From Acidimicrobiaceae bacterium (lineage in GTDB: Bacteria > Actinomycetota > Acidimicrobiia > Acidimicrobiales > Bog-793): a DNA stretch of 58,055 nt. The DNA lies in assembly GCA_003140595.1 (NCBI GenBank), contig PLKG01000138.1:1-58055 (forward strand), given 5' to 3'. A model generated the notes under the pieces. That model saw only the letters and a program-made list of their open reading frames with translations. It ran no database searches and had not been told where the DNA came from. Position 1 is the first letter of the stretch. Each line of letters starts with the position of its first letter. Shown here piece after piece: positions 10,001 through 19,245 of this stretch. A program made the translations under genes and the position numbers.

Positions 10001-11067
10001 TTGGCCACCGCGAGGCCCGCCGAGCGGAGCGACGGAACGCCGTAGTGGGTGGGCGTGTCCGCCGTGACCATCTCGGTGTTGGCGCGTTGGATGCCCTGGA
10101 CGAAGTTGAAGGCTTTCAGCGTCGCCCCGTCCAGGTCCATCTCGACAACGTCGTAGTCCGCGGCGGAGAGGCGAAAGAACCCCGAGGTGATCGCCGGATC
10201 CGAAGTCCTCTGGGCCGGGATCCACTCGCCCGCGTTCGTCATGGTCACCGGCTTGACGTTGATCGTCAGCGGCGGACCGCCCAACTTCGGTCTCCAGCTC
10301 GGCAGCACCGAGACCGCGACGGTGCCTTTGAGCCCGTTCGGGCGCGTGAGCTCGAGCTCGTAGACCAGCCCGAAGAGGCGGAGCAGGGCAGGGTGACGCC
10401 CGAGCAGTGAGACGGCCTGGTGGAAGTCGAACTGTGGGACCGCAGGCGGCGGAGTGGTGCTGTAGCTCTGGCCCTTCACGGGTGTCGTGAGCGGTTGCAG
10501 GAACAGGTACGCCTGAGTGAGGTCCGACCCCGGGTCCGGTCCCTTCCCTGGTGGGATCGGGCCGCCCCCCTTCGGGAACATCGCTTTCACGGTCTCGATC
10601 CGGTCGTAGAGCTCCCGGCTGTCGAGCGGCAGGGCACCGAAACCGCCCTCACTCGTGAGGAGCTGGAAACTGGGCCAGTTGCCGACGGGCGCCGTGTTCG
10701 CGAGTGCCGCATAGGTGCTCTGGAAGAAGTGGCGCACGAACCCGGCAGGGTAGCTGTAGAGCGGAGAGGCGGTCGGACTCGAGTACTCGTAGGGTTCGAC
10801 AGTGGTCGACGCGGGGAACAGGGCGTGCCAGAGCGACGACGATGGCGGCGCGCTCACGATGTCGGCGTCGAAGGTCCTGGACCCGATCTTGAGCTTGAAC
10901 CTGACGTTTGTCGCCGGCCAGTACTGCCAGTCGGAGAACTCCGCCAGCGACGACACCGCGTTGCCGTTCGGGAAGAGCTGAGGCGCGACGTGCACCGAGA
11001 CCCGTAGCCTGCCGTCCTTCGCCTTCCCGTGCGGGCAGGCCGTCCAGAGCACCCGTTGCTTTGTCAT
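7084..11067 (-). CDS. very large (1327 aa) protein of unknown function
   Basis: Single uninterrupted ORF; overlaps the upstream gene by ATGA; Fn3-like strand motif TYRFRARAVDIAGN. Confidence 0.9.
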   Translation of the reverse strand: MTKQRVLWTACPHGKAKDGRLRVSVHVAPQLFPNGNAVSSLAEFSDWQYWPATNVRFKLKIGSRTFDADIVSAPPSSSLWHALFPASTTVEPYEYSSPTASPLYSYPAGFVRHFFQSTYAALANTAPVGNWPSFQLLTSEGGFGALPLDSRELYDRIETVKAMFPKGGGPIPPGKGPDPGSDLTQAYLFLQPLTTPVKGQSYSTTPPPAVPQFDFHQAVSLLGRHPALLRLFGLVYELELTRPNGLKGTVAVSVLPSWRPKLGGPPLTINVKPVTMTNAGEWIPAQRTSDPAITSGFFRLSAADYDVVEMDLDGATLKAFNFVQGIQRANTEMVTADTPTHYGVPSLRSAGLAVAKTGRALSLYQNWQNNNGFNAAVEASPPGAVTLYFEDIAQGYRVDVWSKARGRWFQLCARTGAENPGLGGYGIGSPPTVVPVPSGDEGWVEPATTQSASSGGAPNPPVYLPEYLMRWSGWSLVGARPGKHLSDVPSDGLEPDVANPANSNLQLQIDYAATPGTLPTLRFGGTYRFRARAVDIAGNSIPFTKTGGFTWATPEVTYRRFEPVPSPVLVPTAPRTPGEHVEHLVIRSNYDIPDDDPSIVACERHIAPPSTGEDMAETHGVLDGADGHPDRSSYTLIADRDGLTYKSRLVRDLYGGMIDNQPLNGKNDWIYYPPVAAPTAAHPAFGVPYLPDVLAKGVALLNLPGKKGAFVRVPFDSVGTWPERRAVRLVVRAGKSPVVLPGSGDLDGAIEVKAPKASITAVLMSSYFAPGDLEVMALWQWLAEAGTATPALRALILDRLHYMFTPYRELVIVHAVRQPLTPPAIAKLTVLRSPGATYALLIGDALAHVQSTIRVDVLAAWADPYDDGKSPQGTVLLEKTSRVDEIPLALGQSDLLPFYKIRHDFGDTQHHEVFYNAVATTRFLEYFTEVVTERLTGTVAVVCSKAGFAPGTVDVRAAGDTATIYRSGVDFTEDDKAGSIARIRGGSIPEGGSVEVQFVAPPVTRSSLEKDAKPPTKFGYLLSIPSTARPPAPDLRYMIPAWNWVTVKSATPSSSRVGNVLRVYLGRPWFESGIGELLGVVVAKPPIGAALPSGLQPFVSGFGSDPVFTTGSVATAKVTDFPLAVHKGISLQLEEQTSSIGWVDVAGHEVNWDKTRRLWFADISIGAGQSYFPFVKLALVRYQPASLPGIELSRVVQADFIQLTPNRSMGLTYPSGTKVNVEVLGPGYLATANRATPDTMRAYLQVKAVETSDPDLQWIIDPTQPDGTVLSVASSSEATTVWKGTVTLPKARGTVPYRILVAEFEEHTVVRAGNLGAKVTYLDAIEI

Positions 11068-14000
11068 GCGAAGGCCTCGCAGTAGGTCGTCCAGTTCTTC
11101 TCGGTGAGGGCTTGCTTGAAGCTCGGGTCACCACTGCCGCCGATCGTCTTCTGCATGGTGACGCTGACCGAGACGCTGACGAACAGCACGCTCACCGAGA
11201 CCGAGACGCTCGCCGTGCCGTAGGCCTTGCCGGGGTCGAGATAAGTGAGGCCGAGGTAGAACTCCATCGAGATCGAGATGATCCCGAGCACCGAGAGGTT
11301 GCCGTCGGCGCGGAGGAAACCGGTGAGCTGGACCTGCTTGTTCGGCACGGTCTGGAGCGAGAAGTAGATGCCGGCCATTATCGAGACGCCACCGCTAGCG
11401 ACGCCGAGATCGATGGAAAGGTCGGCGCCGAATTCGAGCGAGACCTCGATCAGCTCGATGCCGTCCGCCCCTATCCCGAGTGAGAAGAAACCACCCCCAC
11501 CGAACAGGTCGATCGTGAGGATGAACGGGTTGTCCCTTGACGAGAGGCCGAAACGGACCCGCACCGGCGTCCCGTCGAAGGGGATGTTGACCCCGGCGGA
11601 AAGGGCGAGGTTCTGGAGCGTGAACACGCCGACACCGACGTCGGGGAGGGCGAGGGAGTAGCTTGCCTCGATCCCGCCGTCGGTGACCGAGATCGACGGC
11701 CCGCCGAGCGAGCTCAACAGGTCTTCGAACGCGTTGATGAACCTGAGGGGACCGAGGAACGTTACCGAGTCGATGTCCGGCTGGATCGAGGTCTTCGCCC
11801 CGGTCTTCGAGTCGAAGGTGAACGAGTTGAACTTGATCCCGATGTACTGGTCGCCTTCGCCGAAAAGGAGCAGCTCGAAATTTGTGAGGTCTCCGTGAAT
11901 CGAGTACGTCGTCTGGCTCGGGTTGGCGATCGGCGTGTAGATCTCGGCGTGGATGGTGAGGGCAGCGTCGTCGTCGGGCTGGAAGAAACCGAGCGAGTCC
12001 TTCTGCACCACCGGGAGCCAGTCGATCTTGACGTCGAGAGCGGTCGGAGGCTTGGTGTCGTCGTTGCCCGGGTAGATGAACTTGTCGGAGATCTGCGGGG
12101 CTTGCGCGTTGCTGGCCGTCTCACTCGGGTCGATCGGCTTGATGATCTCCGCCACAGGTATGGCACCGAGGAGCTTGCCGGCGTCACCCGAGAGCATGTT
12201 GAAGTACTTCGTCGGGTCGAACTTCCCACCGATCAGGTCGCCCAGGTCACCGCCTACCGGACCGAGGTCGCGGGCAATTCCGCTCACGTTGAAGTTGGGC
12301 GTGGCCATTCCGCCGACGAGGTTCGGGGGAAACGAGAGCCCGGGCGCGTTCTGCGTCACGGTCAGATAAACCTCGGTCACACCTGTCTCGAATCCCTTGT
12401 CGAGGTAGTTCGAGGAGATCGACACGCTCGGGCTCGGAAGCGGTGTCGATCCGGCGCCAACGACCTGCTCTGCCCCGGGCAGATGGACCGCAGCGGAGTC
12501 GAGCGCCGGATAGACATTGGCCCTGCCGTTGTTGGCGACAAAGGCCGCGAGGCCGTAGGTGTTGACGTGCTGGGCCGTCGCTCCCGGTGGCGCGGCGACG
12601 GTCTCGGCGAAGGCGAAGAGCGACCCGCCGAACGACGGCGATCTCCGGCTCGGGTCGGCCGCGGCGTAGGCGTCAACGACCTTCTGAAGATTGCCCGGGT
12701 CCTGCGCGAACGTGGACGACACCCAGATGACTCCGGTGCTGAAGTCCACCTTCCTTCCTTCCGCATCGGTGCCGACGAAGGAGAACGGGACGTCTTCAAG
12801 GCCGCTTCTCACCCACAAGACGTCGTCGGTTTCAGCAGTAAAGGAACCGACGCTGATGCCTGGGTCGACCGAGTTGTCGAAGTCGATCGGCGGTGTCGTC
12901 ACCGTTTTCACGAGAAGGCTCCGTATCGGGTTGCCCCTCCCGTCGTACGGCTCGTCAAGATCGCCGGCGTAGGTGATCTGCGGCTCCTTCACGGCGATGT
13001 ACTGCTTCTGCACGAGGTAGGCGACCGCCTCGCCGTTCGAGTTGACCTGGATCTCCCGGTCCGAGATCGTGATCCGGCTGGCCCGGTTGCCCCATGGGAA
13101 CAGGTAGCCGATGTTGACGACACGGACGTAGCTGTCCCGCCCGATCGATGCCCGGTGCCACCACGAGGCAGTGTCGACGGGTGTGTTGGGACCCGGGACC
13201 CACGAGCCCTGGATGTTGACCGACGCCCCCAGTGTCGAGAGCAGGAGCAGGTCGACGTCGATCGTCGCGTCGCCGGGGGATGTGCCTGTGGTCAGGGCCA
13301 CGATGTCGACGCGGTCCCCCGGCGTAAGCGACATGAGCCACGGGTCGGTAGGAGCCGGTGCGAAGGCGGCAGGGTAACCAGGGGCCCAGAAAGCCTTGAG
13401 GCGCGGAGAGACCACGGGCGGCTCGAAGGCGCCGACTCCTAGGCGGGTATGCCAGAGTTCAGTGATCTGCTTGAAGACAACTGGTCTCGTCGAGTGGTGC
13501 CAGGTGCCGTGTTCGAGGGGCGTGAGCCAGAGCTGCCAGGGGATCTCGAGCGCGGTGTGGAGCGGATCGGGCGGGGCCGGTGCACCCGAGCTGGAGGTCG
13601 CGACGGGGACGAGTGCGGGTTCGGTCCCCGACCAGTCCAGCAGCCCCGCGATCGTGTAAGGAACCTTCGCCGTCCCAGCAAGCTCGAAGGCGAGCCAACT
13701 GAAACCGGCAAGGGCGCCCCTCATCGGCTTGGTCGGCCAGGTGACCGAACCAGGCGTGTAGGCAACGCACTCCTCGCCGAGGTGCTGGGAGGGGAACAGG
13801 ACGACCATGTGCATCGGCAGCTTGGGGTCCTCGGCAATGATCTCGGTCTGTCCGGCGGTGACGACCGCCTTGGCGTTGTAGAACTCGAAGCCCAGGTAGA
13901 CCATGTCCGTCGTCCGGATGGCTTGGAACACGAGGCTCGGCTTGGCTGTTCCGCCGAGTGCGGCGCGCAACGCCTCCGGCAGCGATTGGCCATAGGAATG

Positions 14001-14228
14001 GTACGACCGCATCGAGACGAGCGGGTACTTCGAGGAGGGAGCCGACCGCGCCAGCATCCGTGGGCTCATGACAGCGCCAGCGGCAGCCCCGCCGATCAGC
14101 TTGATCGCCGAGCGCCGATCCATCTCGTTCCGGGGCCTGCTCACCGTCTCGCCGCGCCTCCCAAGGCAAGGGCTCCTTTCGAGAGCCCCCACCGAGTCGA
14201 GTTTGCCGAGAGATGCGTCCGGCGTCAA
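11064..14228 (-). CDS. large beta-rich protein of unknown function with predicted Tat signal (true start likely at MDRRSAIKL)
   Basis: MDRRSAIKLIGGAAAGAV twin-arginine signal; long glycine-rich beta-repeat C-terminus. Confidence 0.9.
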   Translation of the reverse strand: MTPDASLGKLDSVGALERSPCLGRRGETVSRPRNEMDRRSAIKLIGGAAAGAVMSPRMLARSAPSSKYPLVSMRSYHSYGQSLPEALRAALGGTAKPSLVFQAIRTTDMVYLGFEFYNAKAVVTAGQTEIIAEDPKLPMHMVVLFPSQHLGEECVAYTPGSVTWPTKPMRGALAGFSWLAFELAGTAKVPYTIAGLLDWSGTEPALVPVATSSSGAPAPPDPLHTALEIPWQLWLTPLEHGTWHHSTRPVVFKQITELWHTRLGVGAFEPPVVSPRLKAFWAPGYPAAFAPAPTDPWLMSLTPGDRVDIVALTTGTSPGDATIDVDLLLLSTLGASVNIQGSWVPGPNTPVDTASWWHRASIGRDSYVRVVNIGYLFPWGNRASRITISDREIQVNSNGEAVAYLVQKQYIAVKEPQITYAGDLDEPYDGRGNPIRSLLVKTVTTPPIDFDNSVDPGISVGSFTAETDDVLWVRSGLEDVPFSFVGTDAEGRKVDFSTGVIWVSSTFAQDPGNLQKVVDAYAAADPSRRSPSFGGSLFAFAETVAAPPGATAQHVNTYGLAAFVANNGRANVYPALDSAAVHLPGAEQVVGAGSTPLPSPSVSISSNYLDKGFETGVTEVYLTVTQNAPGLSFPPNLVGGMATPNFNVSGIARDLGPVGGDLGDLIGGKFDPTKYFNMLSGDAGKLLGAIPVAEIIKPIDPSETASNAQAPQISDKFIYPGNDDTKPPTALDVKIDWLPVVQKDSLGFFQPDDDAALTIHAEIYTPIANPSQTTYSIHGDLTNFELLLFGEGDQYIGIKFNSFTFDSKTGAKTSIQPDIDSVTFLGPLRFINAFEDLLSSLGGPSISVTDGGIEASYSLALPDVGVGVFTLQNLALSAGVNIPFDGTPVRVRFGLSSRDNPFILTIDLFGGGGFFSLGIGADGIELIEVSLEFGADLSIDLGVASGGVSIMAGIYFSLQTVPNKQVQLTGFLRADGNLSVLGIISISMEFYLGLTYLDPGKAYGTASVSVSVSVLFVSVSVSVTMQKTIGGSGDPSFKQALTEKNWTTYCEAFA

Positions 14229-15120
14229 GGAACCCCGAGACCGGCTGTTCTAGTGCGCCGAAGGCTCCCCTCTGGCGACACTCTGGCGCCAGGACGACTC
14301 GGAGCTGCCGCTGGCTCAACTTTTGCGTGTGGTTTCCATGCCGCTCGATGAACCTCACCGGCTGGGCTGCTTCGCGGCCGATCCCGGGAGACACGAGCTC
14401 GTCAGGGCCCTCGCGACGATCGGGCGGGACAACGATCCGGCCGACGTGGCGCCCGTGCCCGACAATGCCCACCGGGGCGGTTCACCTCTCAGGCGCAACC
14501 GCTCCCGCGCTGCGCGGCGGTTGTGCACCACGCCGGCGACGGCACCAAGTCGCCGTCCTGTCGCACGGACACCCGTCCGTCGTGCTGCCTCAGAGCGCCA
14601 CAACTTCACAACGCCAATCGGCTCGCCGAGGCCGGCATCGCACCGACGCTGATGTGGGGCGCGAGATGAATGCTTTCGCGGTACGACCCTCGCTTTGCTC
14701 GGTCGCCAGGTTGACAGCTACCGTCGACGGGCGCGGCGGCTCGCTGTCGAGATTGCCGCAATCCCATCGCCCGACGGTCGCTGCGCGCCACAGCGAGCGG
14801 TTCGGCTTGGCCGCTGCAGGGGGCCGGGTTGCCGAGCCGCGACCCAGTTGAGCCTCAGCGCATTAGGGGTTCAGCCGCACCGGGCCGGACATGAGGCCAC
14901 TGCTCCCTCATGGCACAGCTCTTCTGGTCGCTTCCGCTTTCACCGGGAGTCAACACGGCCCCGGGGCTTGGCCCGGGGCCGGGGGGGAGCTTCACGGTCA
15001 CGCCGGAAGGACATGCTCTCCAAGTCCCAGTCAACAACTCTGCCATCTGTCTGTCAACAGCCCGGCGCCGAAGTCGCGAGCTGTCCTGGGTCACTGCGCG
15101 CCGGTCCTGCACCGAATATC

Positions 15121-15744
15121 TCAGCTCTTGTCCTCGATCTCCCAGGCGTGATCGAGGACATGCCAGGCGATTCGGCGGGCCGCATAGCGCGGCGGCCAGC
15201 CATTGGCCACCGGTGAGCTTCCGTCGGACGCTGCGGCGAGAACTGTGGCGATGGCGGACCGGTTCGCGTCCAAGTCTGAGCCGAGGCTGATGCCGAGCTT
15301 GCGGGCGTAGGAGAGTTCCGCCTCAGCGACGTGATCCACGATCCCGTCGCGGTCGCGCCCGCCGCCTCGAGGACCCCTCCGGAGCTCTGCGGGCGCGTGG
15401 CGAGCGACTCGCTCGAAAACCGCCCAACAGCCGACCACGAGCGACGCGGTCCGCGCAGCCTCGGCATCCTCAAGCGGCTCGCGCTCGGCTGTCGCGATGA
15501 CTGCCGGAGCACCCACGTCGGTGGTCACATTGCCCGGCGCCCTCTCGACGACGTCGAATTCGGCATCTTCGGATGTGAGGAAGAGGCCTGCACCAGTGAC
15601 CACTTGGGCGTATCGCCCGGCGTAACCGGCCAGGATCTCCAGCGCCTGGGGCTCGGTACGGCCTGAACGACACCAGCCCGGCCAGTCCAGAGCCGAGGCG
15701 AACACGCGTCGCTCACCGGTCTCGATACAAACGCGCGTCGTCAC
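15121..15744 (-). CDS. conserved-looking hypothetical protein, DinB-like C-terminus
   Basis: C-terminal HVAEAELSYARKLG ... RRIAWHVLDHAWEIED pattern. Confidence 0.65.
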   Translation of the reverse strand: MTTRVCIETGERRVFASALDWPGWCRSGRTEPQALEILAGYAGRYAQVVTGAGLFLTSEDAEFDVVERAPGNVTTDVGAPAVIATAEREPLEDAEAARTASLVVGCWAVFERVARHAPAELRRGPRGGGRDRDGIVDHVAEAELSYARKLGISLGSDLDANRSAIATVLAAASDGSSPVANGWPPRYAARRIAWHVLDHAWEIEDKS

Positions 15745-16103
15745 GGCTTCAGTTCAGCACGCGGACACCCGCTCGGACATCACAGACGGCTCTGTCCCCA
15801 AAGGCCCCATTCGGCGGCCGGCCAACCCGACGACTGAGGTCTTCTTCTCCCGCTGGGAGCGCCCTAGCTGATGCCCGACGGTGACGCGACAACAGCTCGA
15901 GCACGGGCTCGACCCGGTATCTCATGGACCGTCAAGCCATCGCGATCGCCCCGGCAAGCAGGCTCGGGAATCTCGGAGTGGTTCTCTCAGTTGAACCTTG
16001 TTCATAGGCCAGGCTAGAAGAGACACGGGGGGAGCAGCGATGCCTGTGTACGCCGTCGCCGGCTCAACAACGCGCGAATCGAATCCGAAGCGGCGGAGGT
16101 GCC

Positions 16104-16358
16104 ATGTCTGACGACGTCGAGTTCCAACTCCTCACACGCTCCCTCGTTGAGAAGGACTTTGCTAGAGGCGTGGTTGCGGTCGACAGGCTGAGGCGTGGGC
16201 TGTTGGTCGCCGCAGCCTGTCTCGGCCTGCTGGCGTTGACCGTGTTCATGACGCTCACGAACACTGCATCGCTCGTGATCTCACTGACAGTCGTGGGCGT
16301 GATCGCCCTCGAGGTCGCACGCCTGTGCCTTCGCGAATTCCGAAAGGAGTCCCGATAG
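16104..16358 (+). CDS. small two-TM membrane protein
   Basis: 84 aa, good RBS (GGAGG) upstream, two hydrophobic segments. Confidence 0.5.
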   Translation: MSDDVEFQLLTRSLVEKDFARGVVAVDRLRRGLLVAAACLGLLALTVFMTLTNTASLVISLTVVGVIALEVARLCLREFRKESR

Positions 16359-16565
16359 CCACGCGACTCCGGCGCCTCAGGTCACCCGCGCAGTGACCAG
16401 CCCGGCCATCCGGAAGATTCGACCGGATGTGCCGGGCTGGCTGCCCCACATGTTCACGCTCGAGAAAGGCCATCCATCCGAGACCACTCCGGTTCGCTTG
16501 GGTTACGAGCCCGGTAAGTGGACGGTGCTCGGCTCGAGGAGCGGCGGGGTGGACGCCTGCGAGCG

Positions 16566-18008
16566 TTACGACTGGATCGGCGGCGACCCCATGGGCGGAT
16601 CGTTGGGCTGGACGCCTGCTCCCATCGGCTGTGAAAGGCCGGTGTTGGCATACACCGGCGATCCTTTCTCCTTGGCACTCGGGGACGTGGCTTCGACAAT
16701 CGTCGCGAAAGCCGACGGCTGTCCGTCGTGGAAGACGCCGTAGCGGCTGAGCCACCTCATGAGCTGGAAGGCGATGATGGTGCCGAAGCAGCCCATCGCG
16801 ATGCCGTTGAACGACACGTTGCCGTGGTCGAATATGAGCGTGTAGTTCCCGGCGCCGGCGATCAGGCCGATCGCACACGGGATGAGGTTGACCGGGTTGT
16901 TGAAGTTGACCCGGTTCTCCACCCAGATACGACCGCCGAGGACCGCGATCAGCCCATACAGGATGGTTCCCGCACCACCTAGGACACCAGCGGGCAGAGT
17001 GGAGATCAAGGCCCCGAACTTCGGGATGCATCCGAACGCGATCGCCACGACGGCGGCCACGTAGTAGGCGGATGTCGAGTACACCTTGGTGGCTGCCATT
17101 ACGCCGATGTTCTCGGCATATGTGGTCGTACCGCTACCGCCACCGAGGCCCGCGATCATCGTTGCAAGGCCGTCGGCCATGTATCCACGTCCGAGCGACC
17201 GGTCTAGGTTCCGTCCGGTCATCGTCGCCACCGCCTTGATGTGGCCTGTGTTCTCAGCGATGAGAACTATTACGACCGGGACGATAAGGAATATCGGGCG
17301 CATGGAGAAATGCGGCCCGGTGAAGTGCGGCAACCCGATCCATGCCGCCGACTTGACGGCGGTGAAGCTGATCTGACCCTGTGCCCAACCGATCAGGTAA
17401 CCGAAGGCCACTCCGACCAGGATCGAGAGGCGGCCGATGAAGCCGCGGAACACGACGGTCACCAGGATGACCCCACACAGGGTCGCAAACCCGGTCCAGG
17501 GCTGCTTGTTGAAATTGGTGAAGGCGCTCGAGGCTAGGTTCAGCCCGATGAGGGCGACGACAGCGCCGGTGACAACCGGCGGCATCAGCCACTCGATGAA
17601 GGCTGAGCCCCACTTGTTGACGATCACGCCGATGACGAAGAAGACCGCTCCTGCGACCAGGATGCCGGCCAGCGCCGAGGGGATACCGCCGTGCTGCTCT
17701 GCCACCAGCACCGGGGATATGAACGCGAAGCTGCTCCCGAGGTAGCTCGGCAGGCCGAGCCGCTGCCCACGCCCGATCGTGACGAGAAGGAAGATCAGCG
17801 TGCCGATTCCGGAGAAGAAGATGGTCGTGTTCGGCGGGAAGCCGATCAACACCGGCACGATGAATGTTGCCCCGAACATCGCCAGGACGTGCTGGAAGCC
17901 CAGACCTATGGTCTGAGGCCACGCAAGTCGCTCGTCAGGCGCGACCACCTCCGTCGGGGGAATGTGTTTGCCGTCGCCATGAACGGTCCATAGGCCTAGT
18001 GAACTCAC
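16566..18008 (-). CDS. uracil/xanthine permease, NCS2 family
   Basis: QHVLAMFGATFIVPVLIG, AENTGHIKAVATMTGR; SD AAAGGGG before GTG start. Confidence 0.9.
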   Translation of the reverse strand: MSSLGLWTVHGDGKHIPPTEVVAPDERLAWPQTIGLGFQHVLAMFGATFIVPVLIGFPPNTTIFFSGIGTLIFLLVTIGRGQRLGLPSYLGSSFAFISPVLVAEQHGGIPSALAGILVAGAVFFVIGVIVNKWGSAFIEWLMPPVVTGAVVALIGLNLASSAFTNFNKQPWTGFATLCGVILVTVVFRGFIGRLSILVGVAFGYLIGWAQGQISFTAVKSAAWIGLPHFTGPHFSMRPIFLIVPVVIVLIAENTGHIKAVATMTGRNLDRSLGRGYMADGLATMIAGLGGGSGTTTYAENIGVMAATKVYSTSAYYVAAVVAIAFGCIPKFGALISTLPAGVLGGAGTILYGLIAVLGGRIWVENRVNFNNPVNLIPCAIGLIAGAGNYTLIFDHGNVSFNGIAMGCFGTIIAFQLMRWLSRYGVFHDGQPSAFATIVEATSPSAKEKGSPVYANTGLSQPMGAGVQPNDPPMGSPPIQS

Positions 18009-18160
18009 TTGGCACCCCTTTCAATAAAGGCCTTGTCCCACAGCCAGGGGCCGCGCCAACCGGTACGCGGCCTTTCCGGCACTGGCACTCAGTTCCTCTG
18101 TCGCACGCTAACGATGCGGACGACCCTTGAACAGAGTCCAATGTCACATGAGTGCCAGGA
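18009..18160 (-). promoter_or_regulatory. candidate structured 5' leader of the NCS2 permease
   Basis: Nested inverted repeats plus competing pairings around the SD, read by eye. Confidence 0.45.
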
Positions 18161-18547
18161 AAAGATGACCCGATCCCGCATGATTCACTGAAGTAGCCTC
18201 GCGGCGTGAACAGTCGGCGAGGCCGCGTTGGCTGAGAACTCCCTGCTCAAAAAGGTCGACCCTTCAAACGACGGGGCCGGGAAGGTTTCGGGGTCCGCAA
18301 TGATGGCGGCAATGGAGCGTGACACGACCGCTCGAGGTATCCGAGCTTCCCGTCCCATGCCGCGGCCGGCCGCGCAACAAAGGGGGGCTCTCGACACCGG
18401 CACCCTCGTCGCAGGCCTCGTGACGGGATCGGTCAAGTTCCTGCCAGAATCATGGGCCCGCTCCGTCGCCTCATTGACACAATGGCCGGTCTCGCCGCGC
18501 CTGCTGACACCGTCAGGGCCCGCTGACCTAGCGGGACCTGCTCGCTC

Positions 18548-18883
18548 ATGACCTCATCGCTGAGCCACTGGTTCGGCCAACCCAAGTTGGACACGACAGG
18601 GCTTAGGTGGGCCCGCCCCGCCAACCATATCCAGCACGGTGTCGCACGAAATGGGCTGCTCTACATGACAGAGGACAGGCTGGGGTTCGAACCGAAGCGC
18701 ATCGATGCCCTTTTCGGCGCTAAGGCCGCGTCCTGGGACCTGTCCTCGTTGACCGACATTCAGCTCACGCCGACCCTTCGCAAGCTCCGCGTCACGGTCA
18801 CCACCGACACCGGGCGCCAGCGCTTCCTCGTCTCGGACGGGCTTGTCGTCTACCAAGACCTGCGGCCCCGGCAGTCGGGCTAG
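18548..18883 (+). CDS. small bacterial PH/GRAM-like domain protein
   Basis: YMTEDRLGFEPKRID ... W.LSSLTDI pattern. Confidence 0.5.
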   Translation: MTSSLSHWFGQPKLDTTGLRWARPANHIQHGVARNGLLYMTEDRLGFEPKRIDALFGAKAASWDLSSLTDIQLTPTLRKLRVTVTTDTGRQRFLVSDGLVVYQDLRPRQSG

Positions 18884-18939
18884 GTTGGCGGTCACCGCTC
18901 CTGACCCGAACCACGCCGGGAGAAAGGGGAAGTGCGCCG

Positions 18940-19182
18940 ATGGACACGGTATGGATCGTTGTCGGGCTCGTTGTCGCGGCATTCGTACTGGTCGTGATCG
19001 ACGCCCGATGGGGGTCGGGCCGCTGGCGGAGGCCGACCTCGAGCGGCGCTGCGTCGGACCGAACTCCCCCGAGTCGCACTCCCGCTGGGCGCACATCTTC
19101 GGGCCGGATCACGCCAAAACGCACTCCACCAGGCCGTGGCTCACCGGCTCGCCGAGACAGCCGGGCGCGCAAGTCCCGTTAG
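18940..19182 (+). CDS. small protein with N-terminal TM and basic/proline-rich tail
   Basis: VWIVVGLVVAAFVLVVID followed by Pro/Arg/Ser-rich tail. Confidence 0.45.
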   Translation: MDTVWIVVGLVVAAFVLVVIDARWGSGRWRRPTSSGAASDRTPPSRTPAGRTSSGRITPKRTPPGRGSPARRDSRARKSR

Positions 19183-19245
19183 CGCGCACTGAGGCGACTA
19201 GCGCCCGGTCGCGGACAGCCGGGACGAGGTCGGTCAACTGGAGGC

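Noticed and set aside
11895-13442. 515-aa plus-strand ORF
   Set aside because: Antisense to the 1054-aa Tat protein; charged low-complexity composition and no motifs.
18670-18700. ggttcgaacc tRNA T-loop-like sequence
   Set aside because: Lies inside the PH-like ORF and lacks cloverleaf arms.
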